64,000 nucleotides of DNA, taken from assembly GCF_013002715.1 (NCBI RefSeq), contig NZ_JABENB010000001.1, positions 1,798,001 to 1,862,000 on the forward strand, in the 5' to 3' direction. The DNA comes from Flexivirga aerilata. GTDB lineage: Bacteria; Actinomycetota; Actinomycetes; Actinomycetales; Dermatophilaceae. The position numbers were made by a program, and so were the translations under genes. The notes below the pieces were generated by a model. That model saw only the letters and a list, made by a program, of their open reading frames with translations, was not told the origin of the DNA and ran no database searches. Every line of letters starts with the position of its first letter. Within the stretch, counting starts at the first letter, position 1. Of this stretch, positions 1 through 8,946 are shown one piece after another.

Positions 1-581
1 GCCTGTCGTGGGCGACGCCGCAGGCGCTGCGCGTGCTCGATGCGGCCGGCTGCGACGTGATCTTCCTCGAGACCGTCGGGGTCGGGCAGAGCGAGGTCGA
101 GGTGGCGGCGCTCGCCGACACCACGATGGTGCTGCTCGCGCCCGGCATGGGCGACGGCATCCAGGCGGCGAAGGCCGGCATCCTCGAGATCGGCGACGTC
201 TTCGTGGTCAACAAGGCCGATCGCGACGGCGTCGACGTCACGATGCGCGACATCCGGGGCATGATCAGCCTCGGCGAGCGCAAGGAGGCAGGGCAGTGGC
301 GGCCGCCGGTGGAGAAGCTCGTCGCCGAGAAGGGTGACGGTCTCGCCGACGTGGTCGCGGCGCTCGACAAGCACTGGGAGTGGCTGCAGGAGACCGGCAC
401 GCTCCAGCAGCGCCGGGAGCGCCGCGCGGCCGAGGAGATCGAGGCGATCGCGGTGCGCACCCTGCGGATGCGCATGGGCACGCTGGACGGCGCGGGCGAC
501 CTCGCCGCTCTCGCCGAGGCGGTCGTGGCCGGTGAGCAGGACCCCTACACCGCGGCGGACCGCATCGTCGAACATCTGTGA
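1..581 (+). CDS. meaB: MeaB/ArgK-type GTPase, 5'-truncated by window edge
   Basis: C-terminal part (about 192 residues) of a G3E-type GTPase. The family loads, protects and reactivates B12-dependent acyl-CoA mutases. The frame is open from base 3 and ends in TGA at 579-581. Visible are the LSWATPQALRVLD stretch, the Walker-B/switch segment ETVGVGQSEVEV, and the guanine-specificity motif NKAD (bases 210-221). The Walker A motif lies outside the window. An acyl-CoA mutase large subunit encoded at 9754 is a plausible client. The assignment is firm because the visible segment matches MeaB closely; the exact client is inference. Confidence 0.93.
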   Translation, partial: LSWATPQALRVLDAAGCDVIFLETVGVGQSEVEVAALADTTMVLLAPGMGDGIQAAKAGILEIGDVFVVNKADRDGVDVTMRDIRGMISLGERKEAGQWRPPVEKLVAEKGDGLADVVAALDKHWEWLQETGTLQQRRERRAAEEIEAIAVRTLRMRMGTLDGAGDLAALAEAVVAGEQDPYTAADRIVEHL

Positions 582-606
582 GTGCGCGCGGCCGCTGCTC
601 CCGGCA

Positions 607-612
607 TACAGT
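607..612 (+). promoter_or_regulatory. Leaderless -10 box TACAGT
   Basis: TACAGT ends 6 nt before the GTG at 619, the actinobacterial TAnnnT arrangement for leaderless transcripts. It supports that GTG as the start of the flavoprotein gene. Confidence 0.6.
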
Positions 613-618
613 TGACCG

Positions 619-2322
619 GTGAAGCCTCCGAAGCCCGCCATCGTGCTCGTCGGCGACCAGAGCGCCGAGCAGATGCAGCACGAGTTCAACCGCTATGCCG
701 ACGACTACCGGGTCGAGTTCGCCCGTGGACTCGGTCCGGCCATGGCGCTGGTGCAGTCACTGCTCGCTCAGCACGTCGAAATCGCTTTGTTCGCAGTCGA
801 GTTCAGCCAGCCGGACGCGCCCGGCCTGATCACCATGGACTGCCTGCACGCGGTCAGCTCGACCTCGCGGCGGGTCATGCTCTACGGCTGGGGTGAGTTC
901 AAGGTCAACCGTGAGACCTTCCGCGAGGCGCAGAGCGAGGGCCGCATCGAGGCGGCGCTCGCGGTGCCGCGGGGCGAGCGTGACGAGGAGTTTCACACCG
1001 CGATCACCGAGCTGCTCTCCGACTGGGCGTGGAGCTCGAGCAAACCGGTCATCGAAGCGGTGCAGATCGTCTCCCCGCCCGGCAACGCCGCGGCCGGGCG
1101 GATCCGCGACTTCCTCGACCGGCTCGGCATCCCGGCCCGCAGTTACGAGCCGGAGACACCGGTGGCGGAGCAGATCCTCGAGGACGTGGAGTGGCCCGAC
1201 CGTGTGCCGACATACCCGGTGGTCAGCACGCAGCTGACCGGGCCGATGGTGCAGCCGGAGATCGCCGAACTCGGCCGGCGGCTGTATGCGATGGACGACT
1301 TCGACGAGGGCGAGATCTTCGACCTGGCGGTCGTCGGCGCGGGGCCCGCGGGGCTGGCGGCGGCGGTGTACGGCGCGTCCGAGGGCCTGGCGACAGTCGT
1401 CTTCGACTCCGAGGCGATCGGCGGCCAGGCCGGCACGAGCTCGATGATCCGCAACTACCTGGGTTTCCCGCGCGGGATCTCCGGGATGCGGCTGGCGCAG
1501 CGGGCCCGCACCCAGGCCTCGCGGTTCGGCGCCAAGCTCTACTCGGCGCGACCGGTCGAAGGGGTCGAATTCGCGACGGACGGCGGCCTGCACACGCTGC
1601 GCCTCGCCGACCGTGACGTGCAGGCTCGCGCGCTGATCATCGCGACCGGTGTCGCCTACCGCCGGCTCGGGGTCGAGCGCATCGAGGACTTCGTCGGGCT
1701 CGGCGTGCACTACGGCGCGGCCACCAGCGCCGCTCGCGAATGCCAGGGCAAGGACGTCATCGTCGTCGGCGGCGGCAACTCCGCGGGCCAGGCCGCCGTG
1801 CACCTGTCACGCTTCGCCCGGTCGGTGAAGATCGTGGTGCGCCGGCCGGACCTGTCCGAGACGATGTCGGACTACCTGATCCGCGAGATCGAGGCCAACC
1901 CGCGCATCGGCGTGAAGGGCTGCGCCGAGATCGTCGACGCCGGCGGCAGCAACAAGCTGGAGTGGGTCACGTTGCGGGACAACGAAACCGGCGCGGAGTT
2001 CCAGAAGTCGTGCGCGGGCTTGTTCCTGCTGCTCGGGGCGTTGCCGTCGTGCGACTGGCTGACCGACGACGTCGCGCTCGACGACAAGGGCTTCGTGCTC
2101 ACCGGCCGCGACGTGCCGATGGAGTCGTGGGTGGACGGCTGCCCGCCGGAGCCGCTCGGCACCACGGTGCCCGGGGTGTTCGCGGCCGGCGACATCCGGT
2201 CGGGGTCGATGAAGCGGGTGGCGTCGGCGAGCGGCGAGGGCGCGGCCGCCATCCCGTCGGTGCACGCATATCTCGCCTCGATCGCGCCCCGGGTCGAGCC
2301 GATGGACGTGGCGCCCGCCTGA
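619..2322 (+). CDS. Thioredoxin-reductase-like flavoprotein with N-terminal receiver-like domain, redox Cys pair missing
   Basis: 567-residue FAD/NAD(P)H oxidoreductase. Residues 1 to about 125 look like a receiver-type alpha/beta domain (IVLVGDQS at the start). The flavoprotein core begins near residue 235 with VVGAGPAG (FAD site), and VVGGGNSAG near residue 383 binds NAD(P)H. The terminal GVFAAGDIR motif is present. In canonical TrxB a CxxC sits between these sites; here the place reads GVHYGAATSAA with no cysteine pair, so disulfide reductase activity is unlikely. It may pass electrons to another acceptor, as ferredoxin/flavodoxin-NADP reductase-like members do (inference). The GTG start is set by the TACAGT box. 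Confidence 0.82.
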   Translation: MKPPKPAIVLVGDQSAEQMQHEFNRYADDYRVEFARGLGPAMALVQSLLAQHVEIALFAVEFSQPDAPGLITMDCLHAVSSTSRRVMLYGWGEFKVNRETFREAQSEGRIEAALAVPRGERDEEFHTAITELLSDWAWSSSKPVIEAVQIVSPPGNAAAGRIRDFLDRLGIPARSYEPETPVAEQILEDVEWPDRVPTYPVVSTQLTGPMVQPEIAELGRRLYAMDDFDEGEIFDLAVVGAGPAGLAAAVYGASEGLATVVFDSEAIGGQAGTSSMIRNYLGFPRGISGMRLAQRARTQASRFGAKLYSARPVEGVEFATDGGLHTLRLADRDVQARALIIATGVAYRRLGVERIEDFVGLGVHYGAATSAARECQGKDVIVVGGGNSAGQAAVHLSRFARSVKIVVRRPDLSETMSDYLIREIEANPRIGVKGCAEIVDAGGSNKLEWVTLRDNETGAEFQKSCAGLFLLLGALPSCDWLTDDVALDDKGFVLTGRDVPMESWVDGCPPEPLGTTVPGVFAAGDIRSGSMKRVASASGEGAAAIPSVHAYLASIAPRVEPMDVAPA

Positions 2323-2351
2323 CCCCGCAGCGACCGCCCGGCGCGCGGGCA

Positions 2352-2357
2352 TAGCCT
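2352..2357 (+). promoter_or_regulatory. Leaderless -10 box TAGCCT
   Basis: TAGCCT ends 7 nt before the ATG at 2365; no Shine-Dalgarno is visible. Confidence 0.6.
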
Positions 2358-2364
2358 TGACGAC

Positions 2365-2676
2365 ATGCTCTTCGCCTTCTCCATCGCACCCGGCACCAGC
2401 GACGACCCCGACGGCTCGGTGAGCGCAGCCGTCGCCGATGCGATCCGGGTGGTGCGCGACTCCGGCCTGCCCCACGAGACGACCTCGATGTTCACCACGA
2501 TCGAGGGCGACTGGGACGAGTGCATGGCGGTCATCAAGGCCGCGTGCGAGGCGGTCGCGGCCCGCAGCCCGCGGGTCAGCCTGGTGCTCAAGGCGGACAT
2601 GCGCGAAGGCTTCACCGGTCAGCTCACCGAGAAGGTCGAACGCATCGAGGAGCAACTGCGCCGCCCCGGTGCCTGA
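2365..2676 (+). CDS. MTH1187/YkoF-type thiamine-binding protein
   Basis: 103 residues, the usual size for the PF01910 family (small ferredoxin-like fold proteins that bind thiamine in the cytoplasm). Recognised from the N-terminal SIAPGT region, the GLPHETTSMFTTIEGDWDE segment and the amphipathic C-terminal helix. It follows the flavoprotein gene by 42 bp with its own leaderless-type promoter. The family's physiological role is poorly defined; the protein could be a vitamin buffer or sensor. No thiamine gene is adjacent in this window. Confidence 0.8.
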   Translation: MLFAFSIAPGTSDDPDGSVSAAVADAIRVVRDSGLPHETTSMFTTIEGDWDECMAVIKAACEAVAARSPRVSLVLKADMREGFTGQLTEKVERIEEQLRRPGA

Positions 2677-2683
2677 CCGCAGC

Positions 2684-3226
2684 ATGAGAAGCGACTTCCG
2701 GATCGAGCCGTTCGCCGAGGCCGACGCGCCCGAGCTTGCCGCCATGCACATGCAGGTATGGCGAGACACGTATGCCGGCATGCTCTCCCAGGATTACCTC
2801 GACTCCATGGAGCTCGGGCCCCGAATCGCACACTGGCGCAAGCGAATCGGCGTGGCCAACGCACGGGAGCACGAAGGGAGCAGCGATGTCGACGGCGTGC
2901 GGCAGCTGTCGCGGCTGGCACGCCACCTGCCGAGCGGACGCATCGCCGGCTTCTGCCAGGTCGGTGCCGCCCGCGACGAGGGCGCTCCCGTCGCCCAGGA
3001 GCTCGGCGCGCTCAACGTGTTGCGCGAGTTCCACGGCTGCGGGGTGGCCGGTCAGCTGGTGGACGCGACGCTGGGAGGTCTGCCGGCATACCTCTGGGTG
3101 GTGGAGCAGAACCTGCGCGCGCAGGCGTTCTACGCCAAGCTCGGCTTCGCGCCCGACGGCGGCCGGCAACGCGACGACGAGCTCGGGTGCGACGAGCTGC
3201 GAATGGTGCGTGGCGCTCAGCGGTAG
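2684..3226 (+). CDS. GNAT-family N-acetyltransferase
   Basis: 180 residues starting MRSDFRIEPFAEADAPELA, a typical GNAT opening strand-helix. The acetyl-CoA segment is recognisable at LNVLREFHGCGVAGQLVDA (Q/RxxGxG/A-like) and the terminal AQAFYAKLGFAPDG is characteristic. Substrate unknown. I chose the ATG at 2684; an in-frame GTG at 2669 would overlap the upstream stop by 8 nt and add five residues. The gene converges with the sugar-binding lipoprotein gene: the two stop regions overlap by 10 bp (3217-3226), so there is no room for a terminator between them. Confidence 0.85.
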   Translation: MRSDFRIEPFAEADAPELAAMHMQVWRDTYAGMLSQDYLDSMELGPRIAHWRKRIGVANAREHEGSSDVDGVRQLSRLARHLPSGRIAGFCQVGAARDEGAPVAQELGALNVLREFHGCGVAGQLVDATLGGLPAYLWVVEQNLRAQAFYAKLGFAPDGGRQRDDELGCDELRMVRGAQR

Positions 3227-4248
3227 AGCAGCGGCTTGATCTTCGGCGAGTCGATGTTGGTCTTGTCGTACCAGAAGTAGCCGGTGTCGATCTTCTTCGG
3301 AAGCGGCTGGCAGCGCAGCGCTTTCATCGCCGACGCGACCACCTGCTCGCCGATGCCGATCGGGTTCTGGGTGATCGCGCCATACTCCAGGCCGGAGCGG
3401 ATGGCGTCCAGCTGCGCGCCGCCGGAGTCGAAGCCGACCACGACCACCTTGCTGTTGCCGCTTTCCTTGACGCCCTGGACGACGCCGGCGGCGGCGCCCT
3501 CGTTGGTGCCGTAGATGCCGGCCAGGTCGGGGTGTGCGGCGAGCAGCGACTTGGCGAGGTTGGCCGACTTCGACACGTCGCCGCCGCCGTACTGCGGGGT
3601 CAGCAGCTTGACCTTGGGCGCGTTCTTGGTCATCCAGTCCACGAAGCCGTCCCGCCGGTCGATGCCGGAGCTGCTGGTCTGGTCGTGCACGACGAGGCCG
3701 ACCGTGCCCTGGTAGCCGATCTTCTCGGCGAGGTGCTTGGCCGCGGCCGCCGCCGCGGTGCGGCTGTCGGTGGCGGCCGTGGTGAGCGGCACCGGAGAGT
3801 CGACTCCGGAGTCGAAGGCGATCACCGGTGTCTTCGACTGCTGCAGCTGGGTCATGATCGGCGCGGCCGCCTTGGAGTCGAGCGCCGCGAAGCCGACCGC
3901 GTCGGGGCTCTTGGTGATCGCGGTCTTCAGCATGTCGATCTGGGCCTGCACCTCGGCCTCGGTCGCCGGGCCGTTGAAGGTGATCGTGGCACCCTCCTTC
4001 GCGGCCTGCTTCTTCGCGCCGGCGTTGACGGCCTGCCAGAACTGATGCTGAAAACCCTTGGAAATGATCGCAATATAGGGCTTCTTGCCCTTGGCGATCG
4101 GCGTGCAGCCCGCCTCGACGCCGCCGGTGTTGTTCGCGCTGCCGGCGACCTGCGCCTTGTAGTCGCTGGCTCGCATGCACCCGGCGGTGCCGGTGGCGAG
4201 CAGGGCGGCCGCGAGCACCGCGGCCGGCCTCGTCATACGGCGGGACAT
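3217..4248 (-). CDS. Sugar ABC transporter substrate-binding lipoprotein
   Basis: 343-residue periplasmic-binding-protein-4 type receptor (ribose/galactose class). The N-terminus is a lipoprotein signal with a basic start, a hydrophobic core and lipobox TAGC (Cys at about residue 24). The mature part opens with PYIAIISKGFQHQFWQAVNAGAKK, typical of RbsB-like proteins, and contains PVIAFDSGVDSP and YGTNEGAAAG. The ATG at 4248 is preceded by GGAGG 8 nt upstream and lies immediately after the permease stop (4250-4252), so the three transporter genes form one operon. The sugar is not predictable from sequence alone. Confidence 0.92.
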   Translation of the reverse strand: MSRRMTRPAAVLAAALLATGTAGCMRASDYKAQVAGSANNTGGVEAGCTPIAKGKKPYIAIISKGFQHQFWQAVNAGAKKQAAKEGATITFNGPATEAEVQAQIDMLKTAITKSPDAVGFAALDSKAAAPIMTQLQQSKTPVIAFDSGVDSPVPLTTAATDSRTAAAAAAKHLAEKIGYQGTVGLVVHDQTSSSGIDRRDGFVDWMTKNAPKVKLLTPQYGGGDVSKSANLAKSLLAAHPDLAGIYGTNEGAAAGVVQGVKESGNSKVVVVGFDSGGAQLDAIRSGLEYGAITQNPIGIGEQVVASAMKALRCQPLPKKIDTGYFWYDKTNIDSPKIKPLLYR

Positions 4249-4249
4249 C

Positions 4250-5281
4250 TCAGACCACCTCCGAGTTCTTGCTGCGGAGCATGTCGACGTAGACGGCCGC
4301 CAGGATGACCACGCCGAGGATGACGTACTGCCACTCCTGCGGCACCCCCATGATCTGCAGGCCGTTGTTGAGCACGCCGATGATGAGCGCACCGATCACC
4401 GAGCCGACGATCGTGCCCTTGCCGCCGGCGAGCGACGTGCCGCCGATGACGACCGCCGCGATCGCCTGCAACTCCAGACCGCCACCGGCGGTCGGGCTCG
4501 CGCCGATGCGAGCGGACGAGAGGATGCCGGCGCACGCGGTGAAGATGCCGGCGACGGAGTAGATGATCAGCTTCCACTTGCGCACGTTGATGCCCGAGAG
4601 GGCCGTGGCCTCCTCGTTGCTGCCGATCGAGACCGCGTAACGCCCGAAGACCGTGCGGTTGAGCAGCACCCAGGCGATCACCGCGAGCACGAGGAAGATG
4701 AGCACCGCGTTGGGGAACTTCGGGATCAGCGTGCCGCCGGAAAGGTCTGCGTAGGGCGGGAATTGGGTGTTGAGGTAGATCGTCGCGCCGTTGTCGCTGA
4801 TGACCAGGGGGAGCCCCTGGCAGACGAGCATCATCGCCAGGGTCGCGATGAAGGGCGGCATGCCGAGGATCGAGACGTTGAAGCCGTTGACGAAGCCGAG
4901 CAGCAGCCCGACCAGCAACGTCATCAGCAGGCCGAGGCCGAGCGGCAGGTCCCAGGTGATCAGGAACGTGCCTGCCGCCATACCTGTCAGAGCAATGCCC
5001 CACCCGATCGAGAGGTCGATGCCGCCGGTGACGATCACGAACGTCGTGCCGATCGCCAGCACCCCGATCAGCACCGACGACAACAGCACGTTGTTGACCA
5101 GGTTGTCGTAGGTGAGGAAGTTGTCGGCGGCGATGCTGAAGAAGATCGTGATGATCACCAGGCCGGCGAACGCGGCGAGTTGCTGCAACCGCATGCGCAG
5201 TTGCGGGTTCATGCCGCGGGCAGCGGGCGGTGGCTCCTCCGGCTTCTGCTGCTCCAGGCTCACGCCTGCGGTCTCGGTCAT
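4250..5281 (-). CDS. Sugar ABC transporter permease (RbsC-like)
   Basis: 343-residue integral membrane protein of the BPD_transp_2 family. It is rich in hydrophobic helices (roughly 8-10) after a 35-residue polar N-terminus, and contains the conserved GGIDLSIGW and NGFNVSILGMPPFIATLAMM segments of RbsC/XylH-type permeases. It forms the pore of the importer with the ATPase encoded upstream and the lipoprotein receptor downstream. The start ATG follows a GAGGAG ribosome-binding site. The gap to the ATPase gene is 40 bp, consistent with one transcript. Confidence 0.93.
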   Translation of the reverse strand: MTETAGVSLEQQKPEEPPPAARGMNPQLRMRLQQLAAFAGLVIITIFFSIAADNFLTYDNLVNNVLLSSVLIGVLAIGTTFVIVTGGIDLSIGWGIALTGMAAGTFLITWDLPLGLGLLMTLLVGLLLGFVNGFNVSILGMPPFIATLAMMLVCQGLPLVISDNGATIYLNTQFPPYADLSGGTLIPKFPNAVLIFLVLAVIAWVLLNRTVFGRYAVSIGSNEEATALSGINVRKWKLIIYSVAGIFTACAGILSSARIGASPTAGGGLELQAIAAVVIGGTSLAGGKGTIVGSVIGALIIGVLNNGLQIMGVPQEWQYVILGVVILAAVYVDMLRSKNSEVV

Positions 5282-5321
5282 CGAAAGGCTCCTCGATCAG
5301 CGGTATGACGGTGCTCGCGCC

Positions 5322-6857
5322 TCACGCAGACGCGGTGTCGTGATGGGTCATGGTGGCCAGGTGCATGACGGACTCCGGTGTGGCGTCGGAGGATTCGAGG
5401 GTGCCGGTGATGCGGCCCTCGGCCATGACGACCACGCGGTGACTCAGCCGGAGCACTTCGGGCAGCTCGGAGGAGATCACCACGATCGCCTTCCCGTCGG
5501 CGGCGAGTCGCCCGATGAGTGCGTAGATCTCCTCCTTGGCGCCGACGTCGATGCCGCGGGTCGGCTCGTCGAAGATCAGCACGTCGCAGTCCTTGAGCAG
5601 CCATTTGGCGATGACCACCTTCTGCTGGTTGCCGCCGGACAGGTTGCCGACCATCGACCGCACGGACGGGGTCTTGATGCGCAGCTCGTCGACGTAGCGC
5701 TCGGCATCCTTGGCGGCCGGCCCGTCGTTGACGAATCCGCCACGGGAGAAACGTGATCCGAGCGAGGGGAGCGCGATGTTCTGCGCGACGGTCTGCTGCA
5801 GCAACAGCCCGAGCCCCTTGCGGTCCTCGGACAGGTAGCCGATGCCCGCGGCACCGGCCTGTGCCGGGTTCTGCAGGCGCTGCGGTCTGCCGTGCACGCT
5901 GATGGTGCCCGCGGTCCGGCGGTCGGCGCCGACGACCGCGCGGGCGACCTCGGTGCGGCCGGCACCCATCAGTCCGGCGAAGCCGAGGATCTCGCCGGCC
6001 CGCACCGAGAAGGTGATGTCGCGCAGGAGTTTCGGGGTCGCCAGGCCGTCGACCTCCAGCACCACGGGAGCGTCCTGCGGAGGCGTGTCCGCGCGGGCGT
6101 GCTCGACGGCTGGGCGCTCGCGGCCGACCATGAGCGAGACGATCCGGTCCATCGAGGCGCTCGCGGTGTCCAGGGTCGCGATGAACCGTCCGTCCCGGAT
6201 GACCGTGGTGCGCTGCGAGATGTCCTTGAGCTCGTCCATCTTGTGCGAGATGTAGATGACGCCGGTGTCCTCGGTGACAAAACGTCGGATCAATTGATGA
6301 AGGGTCGCGACTTCCGCGTCGTTCAGGGCAGCCGTGGGTTCGTCCATGATCAGGATCCGGGCGTCAAGCGAGAGGGCCTTGGCGATCTCCACCATCTGCT
6401 GCCCGGCGACCGACAGGCGGCCGACCAGGGTGTTGGGCCGCAGGGGCAGCTCGAGCCGGTCGAGGAGCTCGGTCGCGCGCCGCTCGAGGTCGCGCGGGCC
6501 GAGCAGGAACCCGCCGCGCGGCCGCTCGCGGCCGATGAAGATGTTCTGGGCGACGGTGAGATCCGGCATCAGGTTGAATTCCTGGAAAATAATGCCGACT
6601 CCGGCCTCCTGGGCCTCGCGTGGGGTGGCGAACCGGCGCGGCTCGCCGTCGATGCGGAGCTCGCCGGCGTCCGGCTGGTAGACGCCGGACAGCACCTTCA
6701 TCAGCGTCGACTTGCCGGCGCCGTTCTCACCGACCAGGGCGAGCACCTCGCCGCGGCGTAGGTCCAGGTGCATGTCGTCGAGCGCCCGGACCCCGGGGAA
6801 GGACTTCCCGATCCCCGACATGGCGAGCAGTTCGGCGGTGTGCGGCTCCGCGCTCAT
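5322..6857 (-). CDS. Sugar ABC transporter ATP-binding protein (RbsA/MglA-like, two ABC domains)
   Basis: 511 residues with two tandem nucleotide-binding domains, as in RbsA. The N-terminal domain has Walker A GENGAGKST, signature LSVAGQQ and Walker B ILIMDEPTAAL. The C-terminal domain has a degenerate Walker A (GLMGAGRTE) but an intact signature LSGGNQQ and Walker B VLIFDEPTRG; this asymmetry is normal for the family. The ATG at 6857 is preferred over GTG at 6860 because TAGCCT lies exactly 6 nt upstream of it. First gene of the transporter operon. Confidence 0.93.
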   Translation of the reverse strand: MSAEPHTAELLAMSGIGKSFPGVRALDDMHLDLRRGEVLALVGENGAGKSTLMKVLSGVYQPDAGELRIDGEPRRFATPREAQEAGVGIIFQEFNLMPDLTVAQNIFIGRERPRGGFLLGPRDLERRATELLDRLELPLRPNTLVGRLSVAGQQMVEIAKALSLDARILIMDEPTAALNDAEVATLHQLIRRFVTEDTGVIYISHKMDELKDISQRTTVIRDGRFIATLDTASASMDRIVSLMVGRERPAVEHARADTPPQDAPVVLEVDGLATPKLLRDITFSVRAGEILGFAGLMGAGRTEVARAVVGADRRTAGTISVHGRPQRLQNPAQAGAAGIGYLSEDRKGLGLLLQQTVAQNIALPSLGSRFSRGGFVNDGPAAKDAERYVDELRIKTPSVRSMVGNLSGGNQQKVVIAKWLLKDCDVLIFDEPTRGIDVGAKEEIYALIGRLAADGKAIVVISSELPEVLRLSHRVVVMAEGRITGTLESSDATPESVMHLATMTHHDTASA

Positions 6858-6863
6858 CACCTC

Positions 6864-6869
6864 AGGCTA
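6864..6869 (-). promoter_or_regulatory. Leaderless -10 box TAGCCT
   Basis: On the minus strand TAGCCT ends 6 nt before the ATG at 6857. It suggests that the ABC operon has its own promoter inside the 86-bp gap after ptsI. Confidence 0.6.
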
Positions 6870-6943
6870 GCGCGAAACATCGGATGGATGAAGGGTTTGT
6901 GTGACCTGAATCTCATCCGTGCCGTCAGCGCGGGCGGTGCGGC

Positions 6944-8632
6944 TCAGAGCAGGTCGCGCAGCGTGTCGTCGGCGAGCCGCAGGGCTGCCTCCCGCGCAAG
7001 GAGTGCCGAGTCCGCGGCGCGCGCCGCGGACGCCATCTCCCGGCAGGTCGCGAGGGTGTGGGTGCCGAGCGCGAAACGCACCAGCCCGACCCGGCCGGCC
7101 GTCATCGAGAGACTGCTGACGCCCAGGCCGGTGAGGACGCACGCCATCAGCGGGTCGCCGGCGGATTCGCCGCACACCCCGAGCGGACGATCGGCGGCGC
7201 GGGCTCCGTCGGCGGCACGGGCCAGCAGGTCCAGGGTCGCGGGCTGCCAGGGGTCGAGCAGCTCGGCGAGCGGGCCGAGGGTGCGGTCGGCCGCCATGGT
7301 GTACTGCGCGAGGTCGTTGGTGCCCACCGAGCCGAAATCGACTGCGCCCAAAATGTTTTCGGCGCGCAGGGCGGCGGCGGGCACCTCGATCATCACGCCG
7401 ACGCTCGCCAATCCCTGCTCGTGTGCCTGCTCGGCGAACCAGGTCGCCTCGGCCGTCGTGGAGACCATCGGCGCCATCACCCGCACCGGCGTGCCGGTGA
7501 GCTCGGCCGCGCGGGCGAGCGCCCGCAGCTGGTCGGTGAGCAGATCGGGGTTGCGCAGGCTGAGCCGTAGCCCGCGCACCCCGAGCGCCGGGTTGCTCTC
7601 CTCCGGCGCGGTCTCACCGGTGGTCGCGAAGTCGAGCGGCTTGTCGGCGCCGGCGTCCAGCGTGCGCACCACCACGGGCCGGTCGCCGAACGGCGCGAGC
7701 GCCTCGCGGTAGATCTCCGTCTGCTCCTCGACGGTCGGCGCGGCGTGGTGGCCGAGGAAGAGCACCTCGGTGCGGAAGAGGCCGACGCCCTCGACGTCGG
7801 TCGCCGCCGCGATCTGCGCGTCCTGCGGGGTGCCGATGTTGGCGAGCAGCGCGACCGGGTGGCCGTCCTTCGTCCGCCCGGGTCCGGTATGGCGGGAAGC
7901 AGCCGTCATACGCGCGGCAGCCTTGTGTTGCAACGCTTCTCGCAGCTCGTCGTCGGGGTCGACCGTGACCGTGCCGGTGTCGCCGTCCACCGCGACGACG
8001 GTGCCCCGTGCGAGCGCGGTCGCGCCGGCGACCTGCACGGCGGCCGGGATGCCGAGCTGCGCCGCGATGATCGCGGTGTGCCCGCCCCGGCCGCCGGCAG
8101 CGAGGACGACGGCCTGGACCAGGTCGCTGTTCAGGGTGGCGGTGTCGGCCGGCGCCAGGTCGTGTGCGACCAGCACGCAGGGTTCGGTGAGCGGCGGCAC
8201 GCCGGTGTCCGGTGCGCCGAGCAGCCGGGCGACGACCCGGTTGCCGACGTCGCGCACGTCGATCGCCCGGTCGGCGAAGTAGCCGCCGAGCGCGATGAAG
8301 GACGAGGAGATCTGCTCGACCCCGCCGGCGACCGCGGTGAGCGGGCCGGATCCGGTGGAGATGCGTTCGTCGACCGCGCCGCGCAGAGTCTTGTCGCGGG
8401 CGATCATCGCGGTCGCCTGCAGCACGTCGCGGGCCGCGGCGGTCGCCGATTGCGCGCGCCGGTCGAGCGAGGTGGCGACGGCCTCGAAGGCATCGGCCAC
8501 GCGTGCCTTGGTCGCGTCGACGGCGGTCGTGGGTTCCTCGTGCGCGGGCAGCGGGGGAGGCGCGGTGACCTGCACGACCTTCCCGACCGCCCAGCCCGGG
8601 CTGACCGGCACGCCGTGGAGTTCGCGGCTCAC
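6944..8632 (-). CDS. ptsI: PTS enzyme I (phosphoenolpyruvate-protein phosphotransferase)
   Basis: 562 residues, full length for EI. It transfers phosphate from phosphoenolpyruvate to HPr. The phosphorylated histidine is His185 in GGRGGHTAI; this site usually reads GGxTSHxAI, so the two residues before His are atypical. The PEP-binding segments GLFRTEVLFL, VRTLDAGADKPL and the active-site Cys487 in GVCGESAG are intact. The GTG start overlaps the ptsH stop by 4 nt (GTGA), so the two are translationally coupled. No PTS enzyme II is encoded in the window. Confidence 0.95.
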   Translation of the reverse strand: MSRELHGVPVSPGWAVGKVVQVTAPPPLPAHEEPTTAVDATKARVADAFEAVATSLDRRAQSATAAARDVLQATAMIARDKTLRGAVDERISTGSGPLTAVAGGVEQISSSFIALGGYFADRAIDVRDVGNRVVARLLGAPDTGVPPLTEPCVLVAHDLAPADTATLNSDLVQAVVLAAGGRGGHTAIIAAQLGIPAAVQVAGATALARGTVVAVDGDTGTVTVDPDDELREALQHKAAARMTAASRHTGPGRTKDGHPVALLANIGTPQDAQIAAATDVEGVGLFRTEVLFLGHHAAPTVEEQTEIYREALAPFGDRPVVVRTLDAGADKPLDFATTGETAPEESNPALGVRGLRLSLRNPDLLTDQLRALARAAELTGTPVRVMAPMVSTTAEATWFAEQAHEQGLASVGVMIEVPAAALRAENILGAVDFGSVGTNDLAQYTMAADRTLGPLAELLDPWQPATLDLLARAADGARAADRPLGVCGESAGDPLMACVLTGLGVSSLSMTAGRVGLVRFALGTHTLATCREMASAARAADSALLAREAALRLADDTLRDLL

Positions 8633-8901
8633 CCGGGTGCGTCCAGGTCGGTCGCGAGCAGCTCGACGAGTCGTTCGAGCGCGTCGTCGGCGCCGTCGCC
8701 CTGCACCGACACCTCGACGGTTTCGCCGTGTTTGGCGCCGAGTCCCATCACCGCGAGGATGCTGGTGCCGTCCACCGCCTCGTCGCCCGGGCGGCCGATC
8801 GTGACGTCCCCGCCGGTGGCGGTCGCCGCCTGCACGAAGAGCGCCGCGGGGCGGGCGTGCAGGCCGACGGCTGAGGCGATCTCGACGGAGCGGGTGGGCA
8901 T
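8629..8901 (-). CDS. ptsH: PTS phosphocarrier protein HPr
   Basis: 90 residues. His15 in VGLHARPAA is the phosphoryl acceptor; GTSILAVMGL carries the regulatory serine region (Ser47 here). The ATG at 8901 has a strong AAGGAG 8 nt upstream (8910-8915), which rules out the longer open frame that extends toward the MarR gene. It carries phosphate from EI to sugar-specific EII proteins. The untranslated region upstream contains four 10-bp direct repeats (8947-8986) that may bear on regulation. Confidence 0.95.
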   Translation of the reverse strand: MPTRSVEIASAVGLHARPAALFVQAATATGGDVTIGRPGDEAVDGTSILAVMGLGAKHGETVEVSVQGDGADDALERLVELLATDLDAPG

Positions 8902-8946
8902 CGGACTCTCTCCTTTGAGCTGGTGCCGGAGCGTGCGGTGATTGGA

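Noticed and set aside
757..1803. Minus-strand open frame of 348 codons inside the flavoprotein gene
   Set aside because: Composition is that of an antisense shadow (His/Arg/Val/Asp-rich); the plus-strand protein has intact FAD and NAD motifs.
2758..4308. Long plus-strand open frame opposite the sugar-binding lipoprotein gene
   Set aside because: Arg/Gly/Ala/Asp-rich shadow of a high-GC gene on the other strand. The minus-strand protein has a clear family, signal peptide and ribosome-binding site.
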